In this document: in pieces, positions 36,143 through 45,178 of the stretch | Layout of the letters: the number at the start of each line of letters is the position of its first letter | Position numbering within the stretch: position 1 is the first letter of the stretch | NCBI GenBank assembly: GCA_016223165.1 | Contig: JACRPO010000001.1 | Location: 62,001-126,000, forward strand | Source of the DNA: Burkholderiales bacterium | Lineage (GTDB): Bacteria; Pseudomonadota; Gammaproteobacteria; Burkholderiales; Burkholderiaceae_C | DNA: 64,000 bases | Reading direction: 5' to 3' | Notes under the pieces: generated by a model | Databases searched by the model: none | What the model was told of the DNA's origin: nothing | What the model saw: only the letters and a program-made list of their open reading frames with translations | Position numbers and translations under genes: made by a program

Positions 36143-36177
36143 GCCGGCCACCTGAGCCTCGTGTTCAGGCGGCCGGC
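36143..36177 (+). promoter_or_regulatory. GC-rich hairpin in the prs-rplY gap
   Basis: GCCGGCCACCTGA (36143-36155) pairs with TCAGGCGGCCGGC (36165-36177) with one mismatch and a nine-base loop. It starts seven bases after the prs stop and precedes rplY by about 70 bp. It lacks a T-run, so it could be a weak terminator or a leader structure of rplY. Confidence 0.45.
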
Positions 36178-36249
36178 CAAGCGGGCTTGGTGCGGTACCG
36201 AGCCCTTTCACCGGCGCCTGGTCGCGGGCGCCTTTCAATCGGAGTTCAC

Positions 36250-36906
36250 ATGAAATTCACCGCCTATGAGCGCAGCCTGCAGGGGACCGGAGCGAGCCGC
36301 CGCCTGCGCCGCGCCGACAAGGTGCCCGGCATCGTCTACGGTGCCGGCACGCCCAGGATGATCGAGCTCGATCACAACGCGCTCTTCTTCGCGCTGAAGA
36401 AGGAAGCCTTCCACAGCTCCATCCTCGAGATGGACCTGGCCGGCAAGAGCGAGAAGGTGCTCTTGCGCGACTTCCAGATGCACGCCTGGAAGCCGATCGT
36501 CATGCACATCGATTTCCAGCGCGTCGACGACAGCACGAAGCTGCGCAAGAAGGTGCCGCTGCACTTCAGCGGCGAGGAGAGCTCGCCGGCGGTGAAGACC
36601 GACCACTGCCTGGTCGGCCACGTCGCCACCGAGATCGAGATCGAGTGCCTGGCCTCGCAGCTGCCCGAGTTCGTGACCATCGACCTCTCGCACCTCGTCA
36701 AGGGCCAGAGCCTGCACGCCAGCGACCTCAAGCTGCCCGAAGGCATCAAGGCGGTGAAGCACGGCACGCTGAACCCGGTGATCGTATCGGTCACCGTGCC
36801 CAAGGTGGAGACGGAAGAGGCCCCTGCCGATGCGGCGCCCGTGGTCGTGGCTGCTCCCGAGAAGAAGGGCAAGCCGAAGAAGGACGAGAAGCAGAACAAG
36901 AAGTAG
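36250..36906 (+). CDS. rplY: 50S ribosomal protein L25 (general stress protein Ctc type)
   Basis: 218 residues, the long L25/Ctc form: an N-terminal 5S rRNA-binding domain ([29 protein letters not shown]) and a C-terminal TL5-like domain. A Lys-rich tail ends the protein. ATG follows GGAG by five bases. It lies between prs and, in most relatives, pth; here an 11 kb sugar island follows instead. Confidence 0.97.
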   Translation: MKFTAYERSLQGTGASRRLRRADKVPGIVYGAGTPRMIELDHNALFFALKKEAFHSSILEMDLAGKSEKVLLRDFQMHAWKPIVMHIDFQRVDDSTKLRKKVPLHFSGEESSPAVKTDHCLVGHVATEIEIECLASQLPEFVTIDLSHLVKGQSLHASDLKLPEGIKAVKHGTLNPVIVSVTVPKVETEEAPADAAPVVVAAPEKKGKPKKDEKQNKK

Positions 36907-36940
36907 GGCGAGGTCGCGCGCGGGCGGGCGTGAGCACGCC

Positions 36941-37000
36941 CCCGCTGCGGCCCGCTGCGACCCTCTGCAGCCTTCTGCGACCTTCTGCGACCTTCTGCGG
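36941..37000. repeat. 10 bp tandem repeat after rplY
   Basis: Six head-to-tail copies of a 10-mer, consensus CCTTCTGCGA, becoming more diverged towards rplY (first copies CCCGCTGCGG). It lies at the boundary of the sugar island, just before the stop of the minus-strand ABC ATPase. Confidence 0.85.
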
Positions 37001-37008
37001 CCCGGTTT

Positions 37009-38070
37009 TCAGGCCGTCGCGACCCAGTCCAGTGCGCGACCTTCGGCATCGAAGGCCAGCCAATGGCGCGGCTCGGACTGCAGCTTGCAGGCGCTGTGCG
37101 GCGCCGGCGTGCGGTCGGATTCGGCGGCAGCCTTCACGCAGATCGCATCGGCCACGCCGGGCACACGGCAGTGCACCAGCGTCGCGTCGCCCAGCGACTC
37201 CACGAGTTCCACCTCGGCAGCCAGGCCGGCGCCGGCGCCGGCCGCGGCGAGCCGCAGGTGTTCCGGGCGGATGCCGAACTCATGGGCCCGGGCGCGTGTC
37301 GCGCTGACCGGGCCGACCAGGCCAGCGACAGCCGCAGCAGGCATGAAGTTCATGCGCGGCGAGCCGAGGAACCCGGCAACGAACCGATTGGCCGGCCGCT
37401 GATACACGGCCATGGGCGCGCCCAGTTGCTCGATGCGCCCGGCGTTGAAGACCGCCATGCGCTGGCCCAACGTCATCGCTTCGACCTGGTCGTGCGTGAC
37501 GTAGACGATGGTCGCGCGCAGGCGCTCGTGCAGGCGCTTGAGCTCGACGCGCATCTGCATGCGCAGGCCCGCGTCCAGGTTGGACAGCGGCTCGTCGAAG
37601 AGCAGGACACCCGCCTCGCGCACGATGGCACGCCCGATCGCCACGCGCTGGCGCTGGCCGCCCGAGAGCTCGCGCGGCAGCCGCTCGAGCAGCGGCTCGA
37701 TCTGCAGCGTCGCGGCAGCGGCACGCACGCGCCGCTCGCGCTCGGGGCGGGCGGTGCCGGCCATCTCGAGCGCAAAGCCCAGATTGCGTGCCACCGTCAT
37801 GTGTGGATACAGCGCATAGCTCTGGAAGACCATGGCCACGCCGCGCCGGGCGGGCGCTTCGTGGGTGAGGTCGCGTCCGCCGATGGTGATGCGGCCGCGG
37901 CTCGTCTCCTCCAGGCCCGCGATCATGCGCAGCGTCGTGCTCTTGCCGCAGCCCGACGGCCCGACCAGGACGACGAACTCGCCGTCGGCCACGGTCAGCG
38001 ACACGTCGGCCACGGCATCGGCGCCATGGCCGTAGCTCTTGCCCACGCCGGCCAGGCACAGCTCGGCCAT
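37009..38070 (-). CDS. Sugar ABC transporter ATP-binding protein (MalK/UgpC type)
   Basis: 353 residues. Walker A GPSGCGKS (37-44), Q-loop VFQSYALYPHMTVARN, signature LSGGQRQRVAIGRAI, Walker B VLLFDEPLSNLDA and the switch His in VTHDQVEAMTL. The C-terminal regulatory domain has the RPEHL segment of MalK/UgpC proteins. It energises the two permeases and the binding protein encoded upstream on the same strand. It is last in the operon, 2 bp after the GH1 gene. Confidence 0.95.
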   Translation of the reverse strand: MAELCLAGVGKSYGHGADAVADVSLTVADGEFVVLVGPSGCGKSTTLRMIAGLEETSRGRITIGGRDLTHEAPARRGVAMVFQSYALYPHMTVARNLGFALEMAGTARPERERRVRAAAATLQIEPLLERLPRELSGGQRQRVAIGRAIVREAGVLLFDEPLSNLDAGLRMQMRVELKRLHERLRATIVYVTHDQVEAMTLGQRMAVFNAGRIEQLGAPMAVYQRPANRFVAGFLGSPRMNFMPAAAVAGLVGPVSATRARAHEFGIRPEHLRLAAAGAGAGLAAEVELVESLGDATLVHCRVPGVADAICVKAAAESDRTPAPHSACKLQSEPRHWLAFDAEGRALDWVATA

Positions 38071-38072
38071 GC

Positions 38073-39410
38073 TCAGGGCCGGGACGCCTGGCGCGCGATG
38101 AACTCGCGGTACCAGGTGGCACTGTCCTTGGCGGTGCGCACCTGGCTGTCGTAGTCGACGTGGAACAGGCCGAAGCGCTTGGCGTGGCCCGAGTCCCACT
38201 CGAAGTTGTCGAGCAGGCTCCAGTAGAAGTAGCCGGCGACGTCGGCGCCGAGCTCGATGGCACGCGCCACGGCGTGCAGGTGGCGGCGCAGGTATTCGAT
38301 GCGCTCGGGGTCGGGCACGCGGCCGTCGACGAGGCGGTCGGCGTTGGCCATGCCGTTCTCGGTGATGTAGATCGTCGGCGGCAGGTACTCGCGCGAGATC
38401 CGCACCAGGTGCTGCGTCAGCGCCTGCGGGTAGATCTCCCAGCCCATGTCGGTAAACCCGAGTGGTCCCGGCGCGCTGGCGCCCGGCGTCTTGGTGCTGA
38501 CGTAGTCGCGCGTGTAGAAATTGATGCCGAGGAAGTCCAGCGGCTGCTGCACGAGCGCGAAGTCGCCGTCGCGGACGCGCGGCGCGTCGGCGCCCAGGTG
38601 CTCCAGCACGTCGGAGGGGTAGCCGCCGAGGAACAGCGGGTCCATGTACCAGCGCACGCTGGTGCCGTCGGCGAGGCGGGCGGCGCGCCGGTCGGCCTCG
38701 ATCGGCTCGGCCGGGAACGGCGGCGTGTGGTTGAGCACGATGCCCAGCGGAGCGCGTGTCACCGCGCGCATCGCCTGCGTGGCCGCGCCGTGCGAAAGCA
38801 GCAGGTGATGTGAAACCTGCGAGGCCTCGGCGCGGCTGCGGTGGCCGGGCGCGAACTGGCCCGTCTGGTAGCCCAGCGTCGCCGTGCACCAGGGTTCGTT
38901 GTGCGTGGCGATGGCGGCCAGGCGGTCACCGAAGCGTCGAGCCACCTCGGCGGCATAGTCGGCGAACAGGGGCACGATGTCGCGCGACAACCAGCCGCCG
39001 ATGCCGGCCTGCAACGCCAGCGGCAGGTCCCAGTGGTACAGCGTCGCGTGCGGCTTGATGCCGGCCGCGAGCAGGCGGTCGATGAGCCGGTCGTAGAACG
39101 CGAAGCCGGCCTCGTTCCAGGCGCCGCGGCCCAGCGGCTGCAGCCGCGGCCAGCTGAACGAGAAGCGGTAGGCGCCCAGGCCGAGCCAGCGCATCAGGTC
39201 CACGTCTTCGGCATAACGGTGATAGTGATCGCAGGCCACGCGCGCATGCGTGCCGTCCTTGATCTTGCCCGGCGTGTCGCAGAACGCGTCCCAGATCGAG
39301 AGCCCGCGGCCGTCGACCAGCGCGGCGCCCTCGATCTGCTGTGCGCTGGTGGCCGCCCCCCAGAGAAAGTGCGGCGGGAAGGTCGGGTCGGAAACAGGTG
39401 TCTGGGACAT
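38073..39410 (-). CDS. GH1 beta-glucosidase
   Basis: 445 residues, full length. FPPHFLWGAATSAQQIEGA is the GH1 N-terminus; the acid/base Glu172 is in THNEP and the nucleophile Glu351 in ITENG. There is no signal peptide, so it works in the cytoplasm on imported beta-glucosides. It lies inside the ABC transporter operon, between the MalG-like permease and the ATPase. GH1 enzymes also include beta-galactosidases and fucosidases, so the natural sugar is a guess; beta-linked gluco-oligosaccharides are likely. Confidence 0.93.
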   Translation of the reverse strand: MSQTPVSDPTFPPHFLWGAATSAQQIEGAALVDGRGLSIWDAFCDTPGKIKDGTHARVACDHYHRYAEDVDLMRWLGLGAYRFSFSWPRLQPLGRGAWNEAGFAFYDRLIDRLLAAGIKPHATLYHWDLPLALQAGIGGWLSRDIVPLFADYAAEVARRFGDRLAAIATHNEPWCTATLGYQTGQFAPGHRSRAEASQVSHHLLLSHGAATQAMRAVTRAPLGIVLNHTPPFPAEPIEADRRAARLADGTSVRWYMDPLFLGGYPSDVLEHLGADAPRVRDGDFALVQQPLDFLGINFYTRDYVSTKTPGASAPGPLGFTDMGWEIYPQALTQHLVRISREYLPPTIYITENGMANADRLVDGRVPDPERIEYLRRHLHAVARAIELGADVAGYFYWSLLDNFEWDSGHAKRFGLFHVDYDSQVRTAKDSATWYREFIARQASRP

Positions 39411-39457
39411 GGGTGCGTGCAGCAAGGAACGGGGCGAAGGCAGGGGTGGAGGCCGGA

Positions 39458-40285
39458 TCAGCCGCGCACGGCCCCGGCGGTCAGCCCGGCCACCAGGCGC
39501 CGGGCGCTGAAGAAGAAGATCACCAGCAGCGGCAGCATGGCGATGGCGCTGCCGGCCATCAGCGCACCCCACTCGGTGTTGTTGGGGCTTTGCATGCTGC
39601 GCAGGGCCAGCGGCACGGTGTAGTTCTCGACCGAGCGCATCACCACCAGCGGGCCGACGAAGTTGTTCCAGGAGCTGATGAAGGTGATCAGGCCCAGCGT
39701 GCCGAGGGCGGGCTTGAGCAACGGCAGCACCACCGAGGCGTAGAGGCGGAATTCGCCGCAGCCGTCCATGCGCGCGGCATCGATCAGGTCGCGCGGCACG
39801 GCGCTGCCGATGTACTGGCGCATCATGAAGATGCCCAGCGCTCCCGCCGCGCCCGGGATGTACAGCGCGCGCGGCTCGTCCAGCCAGCCGAGCAGGTCCA
39901 TGACCATGAAGCTCGGGATCATGTTGAGGAAGCTGGGCAGCATCATCGTGCCGACGACGAAGGTGAAGAGCGGCTTCTTGCCCGGGAACTCGTAGACCGC
40001 GAAGGCGAAGCCGGCCATCGAGCACAGCAGCAGGTTGAGCGCCGTGGTCATGCCGGCCACATACAGGCTCAGGGCCAGGTTGCGCCAGAACGGCAGGCGT
40101 TCGAGCAACAGCGCCAGGTTGTCGGTGAAGCGGCCGCCGAACCACAGCGGCGGCGGCGAGCTGAAGATCTCGCTGCGGCCATGCGTGGCGAAGACGAAGG
40201 TGAAGTAGAACGGCGCCACCATGACGATCACGCCGGCCGCGAGCAGCGCGAGCGCCGCCAGGCGCGCCGGGTCAACGCGCGACAT
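39458..40285 (-). CDS. Sugar ABC transporter permease (MalG type)
   Basis: 275 residues with six membrane helices. The EAA-type loop reads PRDLIDAARMDGCGEFRLYASVVLPLLKPAL, where the ATPase docks. ATG 40285 follows AGGGGG by five bases; an upstream ATG at 40318 is less likely. It overlaps the MalF-type permease gene by 14 bp. Forms the inner-membrane channel with that partner. Confidence 0.92.
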   Translation of the reverse strand: MSRVDPARLAALALLAAGVIVMVAPFYFTFVFATHGRSEIFSSPPPLWFGGRFTDNLALLLERLPFWRNLALSLYVAGMTTALNLLLCSMAGFAFAVYEFPGKKPLFTFVVGTMMLPSFLNMIPSFMVMDLLGWLDEPRALYIPGAAGALGIFMMRQYIGSAVPRDLIDAARMDGCGEFRLYASVVLPLLKPALGTLGLITFISSWNNFVGPLVVMRSVENYTVPLALRSMQSPNNTEWGALMAGSAIAMLPLLVIFFFSARRLVAGLTAGAVRG

Positions 40286-41177
40286 CGCCGCCCCCTTGGC
40301 GCCCGAACAGGCGCGCATTGCCCCAGGCGAGCGCGCCGATGAGCAGGAACAGCAGCCACGACACGGCAGAGGCCGTGCCGAAGTCGCCGTCGGCGAAGGC
40401 CAGCCGGTACATGAACATCGCCGTCGTCATCACCGAGGGCACGACGCCGCTGTCGGACGGCACGAGGATGAAGGGCTCCTCGAACAACTGCAGGTTGCCG
40501 ATGATCGTGAGCGTGATGGCGAAGTACATCATCGGCCGCACGAGTGGCAGCGTGATGTGGCGGAACTGCTGCCAGCGGCTCGCGCCGTCGAGCGCGGCGG
40601 CCTCGTACAGCGCGGGGTCGATGACCTGCAGCGCCGACAGGTAGAGCACGATGTTCCAGCCCAGGTAGCGCCAGAAGACGACGAAGGCGATCGCCGGCCG
40701 TGCCGTGTCGGCCCGGCCCAGCCAGTCGATCGGCTGGCCGATGAGCTGGTTGACGATGCCGGCCTCGCGCGAGAACAGCGTCGAGAAGATCAGGGCGATG
40801 GCGACGCTGGAAGTGATGTAGGGAACGAAGTAGGCGCCGATCACCGCATTGCGGCTCTTCTTCAGCGTGCTGTGGATGAAGAAGGCCAGCGGCAACGCCA
40901 CCAGATGCTGCGGCACGCCGGAGACCACCGCGTACCACAGCGTGTTGGCCAGCGACTTCGTGAACCACGGGTCGGTGATCGCGTAGACGTAGTTGTCCAG
41001 CCCGACCCAGCGCATGCTCGCCAGGCCCGAGGCGGCTTCCCATTGGTGCAGCGACAGCCAGATCGAGAACAGCAGCGGGAACAAGCCGAACGTGGCGAAG
41101 AGCGCGAAGAACGGCGCGATGAAGAGATAGGGCGCCCAGCGCCGGGCGCGCTGCGGGTTCAGGAAGGGGGAGCGCAT
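40272..41177 (-). CDS. Sugar ABC transporter permease (MalF/UgpA type)
   Basis: 301 residues, six membrane helices. Its ATPase-docking loop is PALYEAAALDGASRWQQFRHITLPLVRP. It starts 20 bp after the binding-protein gene and overlaps the second permease by 14 bp. It pairs with the MalG-type protein to move a sugar across the inner membrane. Confidence 0.92.
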   Translation of the reverse strand: MRSPFLNPQRARRWAPYLFIAPFFALFATFGLFPLLFSIWLSLHQWEAASGLASMRWVGLDNYVYAITDPWFTKSLANTLWYAVVSGVPQHLVALPLAFFIHSTLKKSRNAVIGAYFVPYITSSVAIALIFSTLFSREAGIVNQLIGQPIDWLGRADTARPAIAFVVFWRYLGWNIVLYLSALQVIDPALYEAAALDGASRWQQFRHITLPLVRPMMYFAITLTIIGNLQLFEEPFILVPSDSGVVPSVMTTAMFMYRLAFADGDFGTASAVSWLLFLLIGALAWGNARLFGRQGGGDVAR

Positions 41178-41197
41178 GGCGGTGCCTCGGCGCCCGT

Positions 41198-42478
41198 TCA
41201 GCGGCGCGCGCGGCGCTCGATGAGCGCACGCGCATCGGCCAGCGCGGCCTTGATGTCCTTGCCGTTGGCGACGACGTTGTCGTACTCGGCACGGATGATG
41301 TCGGTGGCCATCGAGTCGAGCTTGTGCACCGGCACCGGCGGCACCTTGGCGGCGATGTCGCGCCACAGCTGGCGCGCGCGCTGGCCGCCGAGGTAGGCGA
41401 TGGGCTCGTCGAAGAGAGGGTCGGCATGCGCCTCGATCAGCGCCGGGAAGGCATCGAGCGCGCGCAGCGACTCGAGCTGCGTCTGCCGCTCGGTGGTCAT
41501 GAAGCGGATGAAGGCCCAGGCCTCGGGCTTGTGCGCCGCCTTCTTCGGGATGGCGTAGAACGAGCCGCCGTAAGAGGCCAGCACGCCGCCGGGCAGCGGC
41601 GCCGAGCGCCAGCGGCCCGCGGCATCGGGCGCCAGCCAGTTCTTCAGGTGACCGGCGAGCCAGGCGCCCATCATCTGCGTGGCGATGCGGTCTTGCTTGA
41701 AGCCGGCGGCCCATTCGTTGGTCCACTCAGTGGCGCGGGCGTCGAGGCCTGCCTGGCGCACCATGCGGCCGAGCTCGAAGGCGCGCACGAAGCGCGGGCT
41801 CTCGACAAGCACCTTGCCGGCGCGGTCGAAGTAGATGCCCTCGTCCTGCGCGAGCCCGGTGCGCATGACGATGTTGCGGATGTCGGCGCTGTCGGCCATC
41901 AGGTAGGCACCGGTGGCGGCCTTGAGCTTCTTGCCGGCTTCGATGTAGGACTCCCAGCTGCGCGTCAGCTCCGCTTCGCCGATGCCGGCCTTGTCCATCA
42001 GGTCCTTGCGGTAAAGCAGCGTGCCCGGGCCGATGTCGGCGGGCATCGCGGCCAGCGCGCCCGTGCTGCTGGTGGCCTGCATGAAGGTGTAGCGCACGAA
42101 CTTGTCGCGCAAGGCGCCGGCCCCGTACGGGGCGCCGTTCAGGTCTTCGAGGCCGCCGCCCTCGGCAAAGCGGCCAATGAATCGAAAGTCCACCGCCATC
42201 ACGTCGGGCAGCCCCGAACCGGTGGCCAGCGCCGTGGTCATGGCGGTGTGGTGGTCGGGGTACTGCAGCGACACGATCTTCACCGCGATGCCCGGGTGCA
42301 GCTGGTTCCAGCGCGGCAGCGCCGCGCGGGCGGCGCGGTCCAGGTCGGGGAAGGTGGCGACGCTGAGGGTGACGCGCGGCGTCTGCGCCTGCGCCTGCGT
42401 TTGCGCCTGCGCCGCGGCGGCGACCCAGTTCGACAGCAACAGCGTGGCGGCGACGACGCAGGCAGGGATCTTGGTCAT
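41198..42478 (-). CDS. Sugar ABC transporter substrate-binding protein
   Basis: 426 residues. ATG 42478 is chosen because AAGGA lies eight bases upstream. A signal peptide (about 1-33) ends at AAAQAQ and is followed by a Gln-Ala/Gln-Thr repeat from a short CGCCTG-type DNA repeat. The mature part has the family 1 extracellular binding-protein fold (VKIVSLQYPDHHTAM, WAFIRFMTTERQTQLES). It captures the sugar in the periplasm after the TonB receptor brings it in. The receptor gene lies 76 bp upstream on the same strand. Confidence 0.93.
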   Translation of the reverse strand: MTKIPACVVAATLLLSNWVAAAAQAQTQAQAQTPRVTLSVATFPDLDRAARAALPRWNQLHPGIAVKIVSLQYPDHHTAMTTALATGSGLPDVMAVDFRFIGRFAEGGGLEDLNGAPYGAGALRDKFVRYTFMQATSSTGALAAMPADIGPGTLLYRKDLMDKAGIGEAELTRSWESYIEAGKKLKAATGAYLMADSADIRNIVMRTGLAQDEGIYFDRAGKVLVESPRFVRAFELGRMVRQAGLDARATEWTNEWAAGFKQDRIATQMMGAWLAGHLKNWLAPDAAGRWRSAPLPGGVLASYGGSFYAIPKKAAHKPEAWAFIRFMTTERQTQLESLRALDAFPALIEAHADPLFDEPIAYLGGQRARQLWRDIAAKVPPVPVHKLDSMATDIIRAEYDNVVANGKDIKAALADARALIERRARR

Positions 42479-42554
42479 GGATGCAGTCCTTCGAATCGGG
42501 CCCGGCACAGATGTGCCGTCCCGATTCTCCGGTGCGCGTCTGAGGGCAAGCCGC

Positions 42555-45005
42555 TCAGAACTCCATGCCGACGTTCACGCCCAGCGTGCGTGGCGGCAGG
42601 TACTGCGCCGTGAAGATGGTGCCGTTGCTGCCGGCGCTGGTCTTGACCTTGCCGTCGCCGGCGTTGCGCAGGAAGGTGTCCACGTACCAGCCCTTCTCGG
42701 CGTAGCGCAGGCCGAGGTCGACGCGCGCGTAGGCCTTCTGGCGGTCACCTTCGCCGAGGTTGAACACCGATAGCCAGCTTGCCGACTCGTACTTCACGCT
42801 CAGGCGCGGTGCCAGCGTTGCGCTGCCCAGGTGCACCGTGTGCTCGTAGAGCACGGTGGCGGCCACGCGTGGGGCGTGCGGCATCTCGTTGCCGGTGACG
42901 TCCTGGCACTGCGCACTGGCCAGGCTGCCGATGGGGTCGGTGCAGGTGGGCAGTGTGTAGTCGCGGCTGAAGGCGAGCAGCTTGCCGAGCTTGGTCTTTG
43001 TGAGCGCCAGCGTCACGTTCAGGCGGTCATCGGGCGTCGGCTTGGCCGCCAGTTCCATCTCCAGGCCGCTGACCTTGGCGCCCTCGGCGTTGGCAAAGCC
43101 GAAGGCGCGCGAGCCGTCGGGGCGCTGCAGCGGGCCGGCGAACTGGTAGCCCTTGAAGTCGGAGTGGTACACCGCGGTGGCCAGCGTAAGCGTGTTGCCC
43201 AGCAGGCGCAGCTTGTTGCCGATCTCGTAGCTGGTCAGCGTCTCGGGGTCGTACTTGTCGCCGCCGTCCTGCAGGCCGCCTCCCTTGTAGCCGGTGGCCA
43301 CGCTGGCGTAGACCATCGAGTCCGCGGAGAGGTCGAAGCTCACGCGCGCCAGCCCGGTGGCCTTGCTCGAGGAGTAGGTCCCGTCGTTGCAGCAGCCGTC
43401 GTTGAAGCCCGAGCCGGGGGCGGCCGGGTTCAGGCCGGGGTCGATGGCCACGGCCGGCACGGTGGCGCTGTAGGCCCACCCGTGCCCGCGCCCGCCGACG
43501 TTGGCCCGCTTGTCCTGCGTATAACGCGCGCCACCGGTGAGGTGCAGGTCATCGGAGACGTTGTAGGTGAGCTGGCCGAAGGCGGCCTTCGTATCCACCG
43601 TCTCCTTGGGCTGGATGAACGATCCTTGCCAGCCGACGGTGCCGACCTGGGTGCCGTTCATGATCGGGATGTCGAATCGGATGGCGTTGTTCTCGGCGCC
43701 GTAGTACAGGCCGAGGATCCAGTCCAGCGTCTGCTTGCCCGTGCTTTGCAGCTGCACTTCGTGGCTGTGCGAGGTGTAGCGCGACCAGTTGGTGCGGTCT
43801 TCCTGGTAGGTGGCGCCGGTGGCAAAGCTCGTCGGCGCCGTCACGCCCAGGTCCTGGTCGTAGGTGGACGCGCCGAAGAACTTGGAATAGCCGGCGATGT
43901 AGCTCAGGCGCATGCTGCTGTCGACGTCCCAGTCGACGCGGCTGCGGACGACGTCGGAGTCGCGGTGCAGGTAGGGCGCGGTGTCGATCAGGGCGGACCA
44001 GAATTTCTGGCCCTCGCGCGGCGTCTGCATCAGCGACATCGGCAACGTGCCGCGGTCCTGGAAGCGTTCGTACGAGACGTCCCAGCTCAGCGTGGCCGAG
44101 GGCTTGACGAGCAGGCTCAGACGCACCGCTGTCTGGTCTTGCGCGCTGTACTTCGGCCCGCCCTGCACGAAGAGGTTGTAGTTGATGGGTCGGAAGTCGG
44201 CCGCCGCGCCGCCGCTGGCGGCCCATGCCGCCTGCTGCTGCGCCAGCGTGTAGCGCGTGGGGTTCTGATAGTCGACGTAGCCGTCGTGCTGTTCGTGCGC
44301 GTAGGCCAGGCGCAGTGCCACGGTGCTGCTGATGGGCACGTTGAACGTGGCGCGCGCGCCCTCGCGGCCGTAGGTGCCGACGCCGAATTCGGCGCTGCCG
44401 AAGGTCTGGCCGAGGACCGGCCGCGCGGTCTGGAAGTTGATCGCGCCGACGGTGGAGTTGCGACCCCACAGCGTGCCCTGCGGACCGCGCAGGATCTCGA
44501 CGCCTTCCATGTCGAACATCAGCGAGGCGGCGCCCTCGGGGCGCGCCGTGTAGACGCCGTTGACAAACAACGCCACCTCGGGGTCGGCGTACTCGGTCTT
44601 GGCGCTGTCGTTGCCGATGCCGCGCAGCGTCATCGTGAGCACGCCGTGGTCGCCCTGCGCCGTGGCCTGGAAGCTTGGCACCAAGTGCACGATGTCCAGG
44701 ATCGTGCTCATGTTGGCGCGCTCCAGCGACTCGGCGTTGATCGCCGTCACCGCCACCGGTGTCTTCAGCAGCGTGGTCTTGCGCTTGGTGGCGGTGATGA
44801 CCACCTCTTGCAGCGTCGCCGAGGCGGCGGGCTTGTCGGGTGCCGTGCTCGCGGGGGCGGCCCTGTCGGGTGCCGAGGCGGCGGCGGCAGGAGCGGCCGC
44901 GGTCTGTGCCAGCGCCGGTGCCGCGGCCATGCCGCCCAGCAGTGTCAGCGCTGCCGCTCGGACGGGGGAGCCCAGCAGCCGGAACCGGGGGGGGCGATGG
45001 GTCAT
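42555..45005 (-). CDS. TonB-dependent outer-membrane receptor
   Basis: 816 residues. GAGGAG lies seven bases before the ATG. A signal peptide ends at ALAQ (about 34), an Ala/Pro linker follows, then the TonB box region LQEVVITATKRK (about 66-77), a plug domain (VLTMTLRGIGND, EGVEILRGPQGTLWGRNSTVGAINF) and a 22-stranded beta-barrel ending in Phe (NVGMEF). There is no N-terminal signalling domain. It heads the operon receptor, binding protein, two permeases, GH1 and ATPase, so it probably imports an oligosaccharide and not iron. Twin operators lie upstream. Confidence 0.94.
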   Translation of the reverse strand: MTHRPPRFRLLGSPVRAAALTLLGGMAAAPALAQTAAAPAAAASAPDRAAPASTAPDKPAASATLQEVVITATKRKTTLLKTPVAVTAINAESLERANMSTILDIVHLVPSFQATAQGDHGVLTMTLRGIGNDSAKTEYADPEVALFVNGVYTARPEGAASLMFDMEGVEILRGPQGTLWGRNSTVGAINFQTARPVLGQTFGSAEFGVGTYGREGARATFNVPISSTVALRLAYAHEQHDGYVDYQNPTRYTLAQQQAAWAASGGAAADFRPINYNLFVQGGPKYSAQDQTAVRLSLLVKPSATLSWDVSYERFQDRGTLPMSLMQTPREGQKFWSALIDTAPYLHRDSDVVRSRVDWDVDSSMRLSYIAGYSKFFGASTYDQDLGVTAPTSFATGATYQEDRTNWSRYTSHSHEVQLQSTGKQTLDWILGLYYGAENNAIRFDIPIMNGTQVGTVGWQGSFIQPKETVDTKAAFGQLTYNVSDDLHLTGGARYTQDKRANVGGRGHGWAYSATVPAVAIDPGLNPAAPGSGFNDGCCNDGTYSSSKATGLARVSFDLSADSMVYASVATGYKGGGLQDGGDKYDPETLTSYEIGNKLRLLGNTLTLATAVYHSDFKGYQFAGPLQRPDGSRAFGFANAEGAKVSGLEMELAAKPTPDDRLNVTLALTKTKLGKLLAFSRDYTLPTCTDPIGSLASAQCQDVTGNEMPHAPRVAATVLYEHTVHLGSATLAPRLSVKYESASWLSVFNLGEGDRQKAYARVDLGLRYAEKGWYVDTFLRNAGDGKVKTSAGSNGTIFTAQYLPPRTLGVNVGMEF

Positions 45006-45096
45006 GAAATGTCTCCTCGTTGTATCGAGTTTGGTTGGCCGGGGTCCGCCGAAGGCATCGCCATCGCACGGCCTGTGGGCATGGTATTGATTCAAA

Positions 45097-45108
45097 GACA
45101 GCGCTGTC
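45097..45108. promoter_or_regulatory. LacI-type operator O1
   Basis: Perfect 12 bp palindrome GACAGCGCTGTC. Read on the minus strand it overlaps a TTGACA -35 box (followed 18 bp later by TACCAT) for the TonB receptor operon. Its centre is 21 bp from the second copy, two helical turns. Confidence 0.85.
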
Positions 45109-45117
45109 AACGACTTT

Positions 45118-45129
45118 GACAGCGCTGTC
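45118..45129. promoter_or_regulatory. LacI-type operator O2
   Basis: Second perfect GACAGCGCTGTC. On the plus strand it overlaps TTGACA at 45117-45122, a -35 box for the halogenase-like gene (CCTAAT lies 16 bp downstream). The LacI-family protein encoded at 46812-47876 is the obvious binder. Confidence 0.85.
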
Positions 45130-45178
45130 GGGAAGACCCTAATCGCGGTCCCGGAGGGCGCCCGCATGATTCGTGGCC

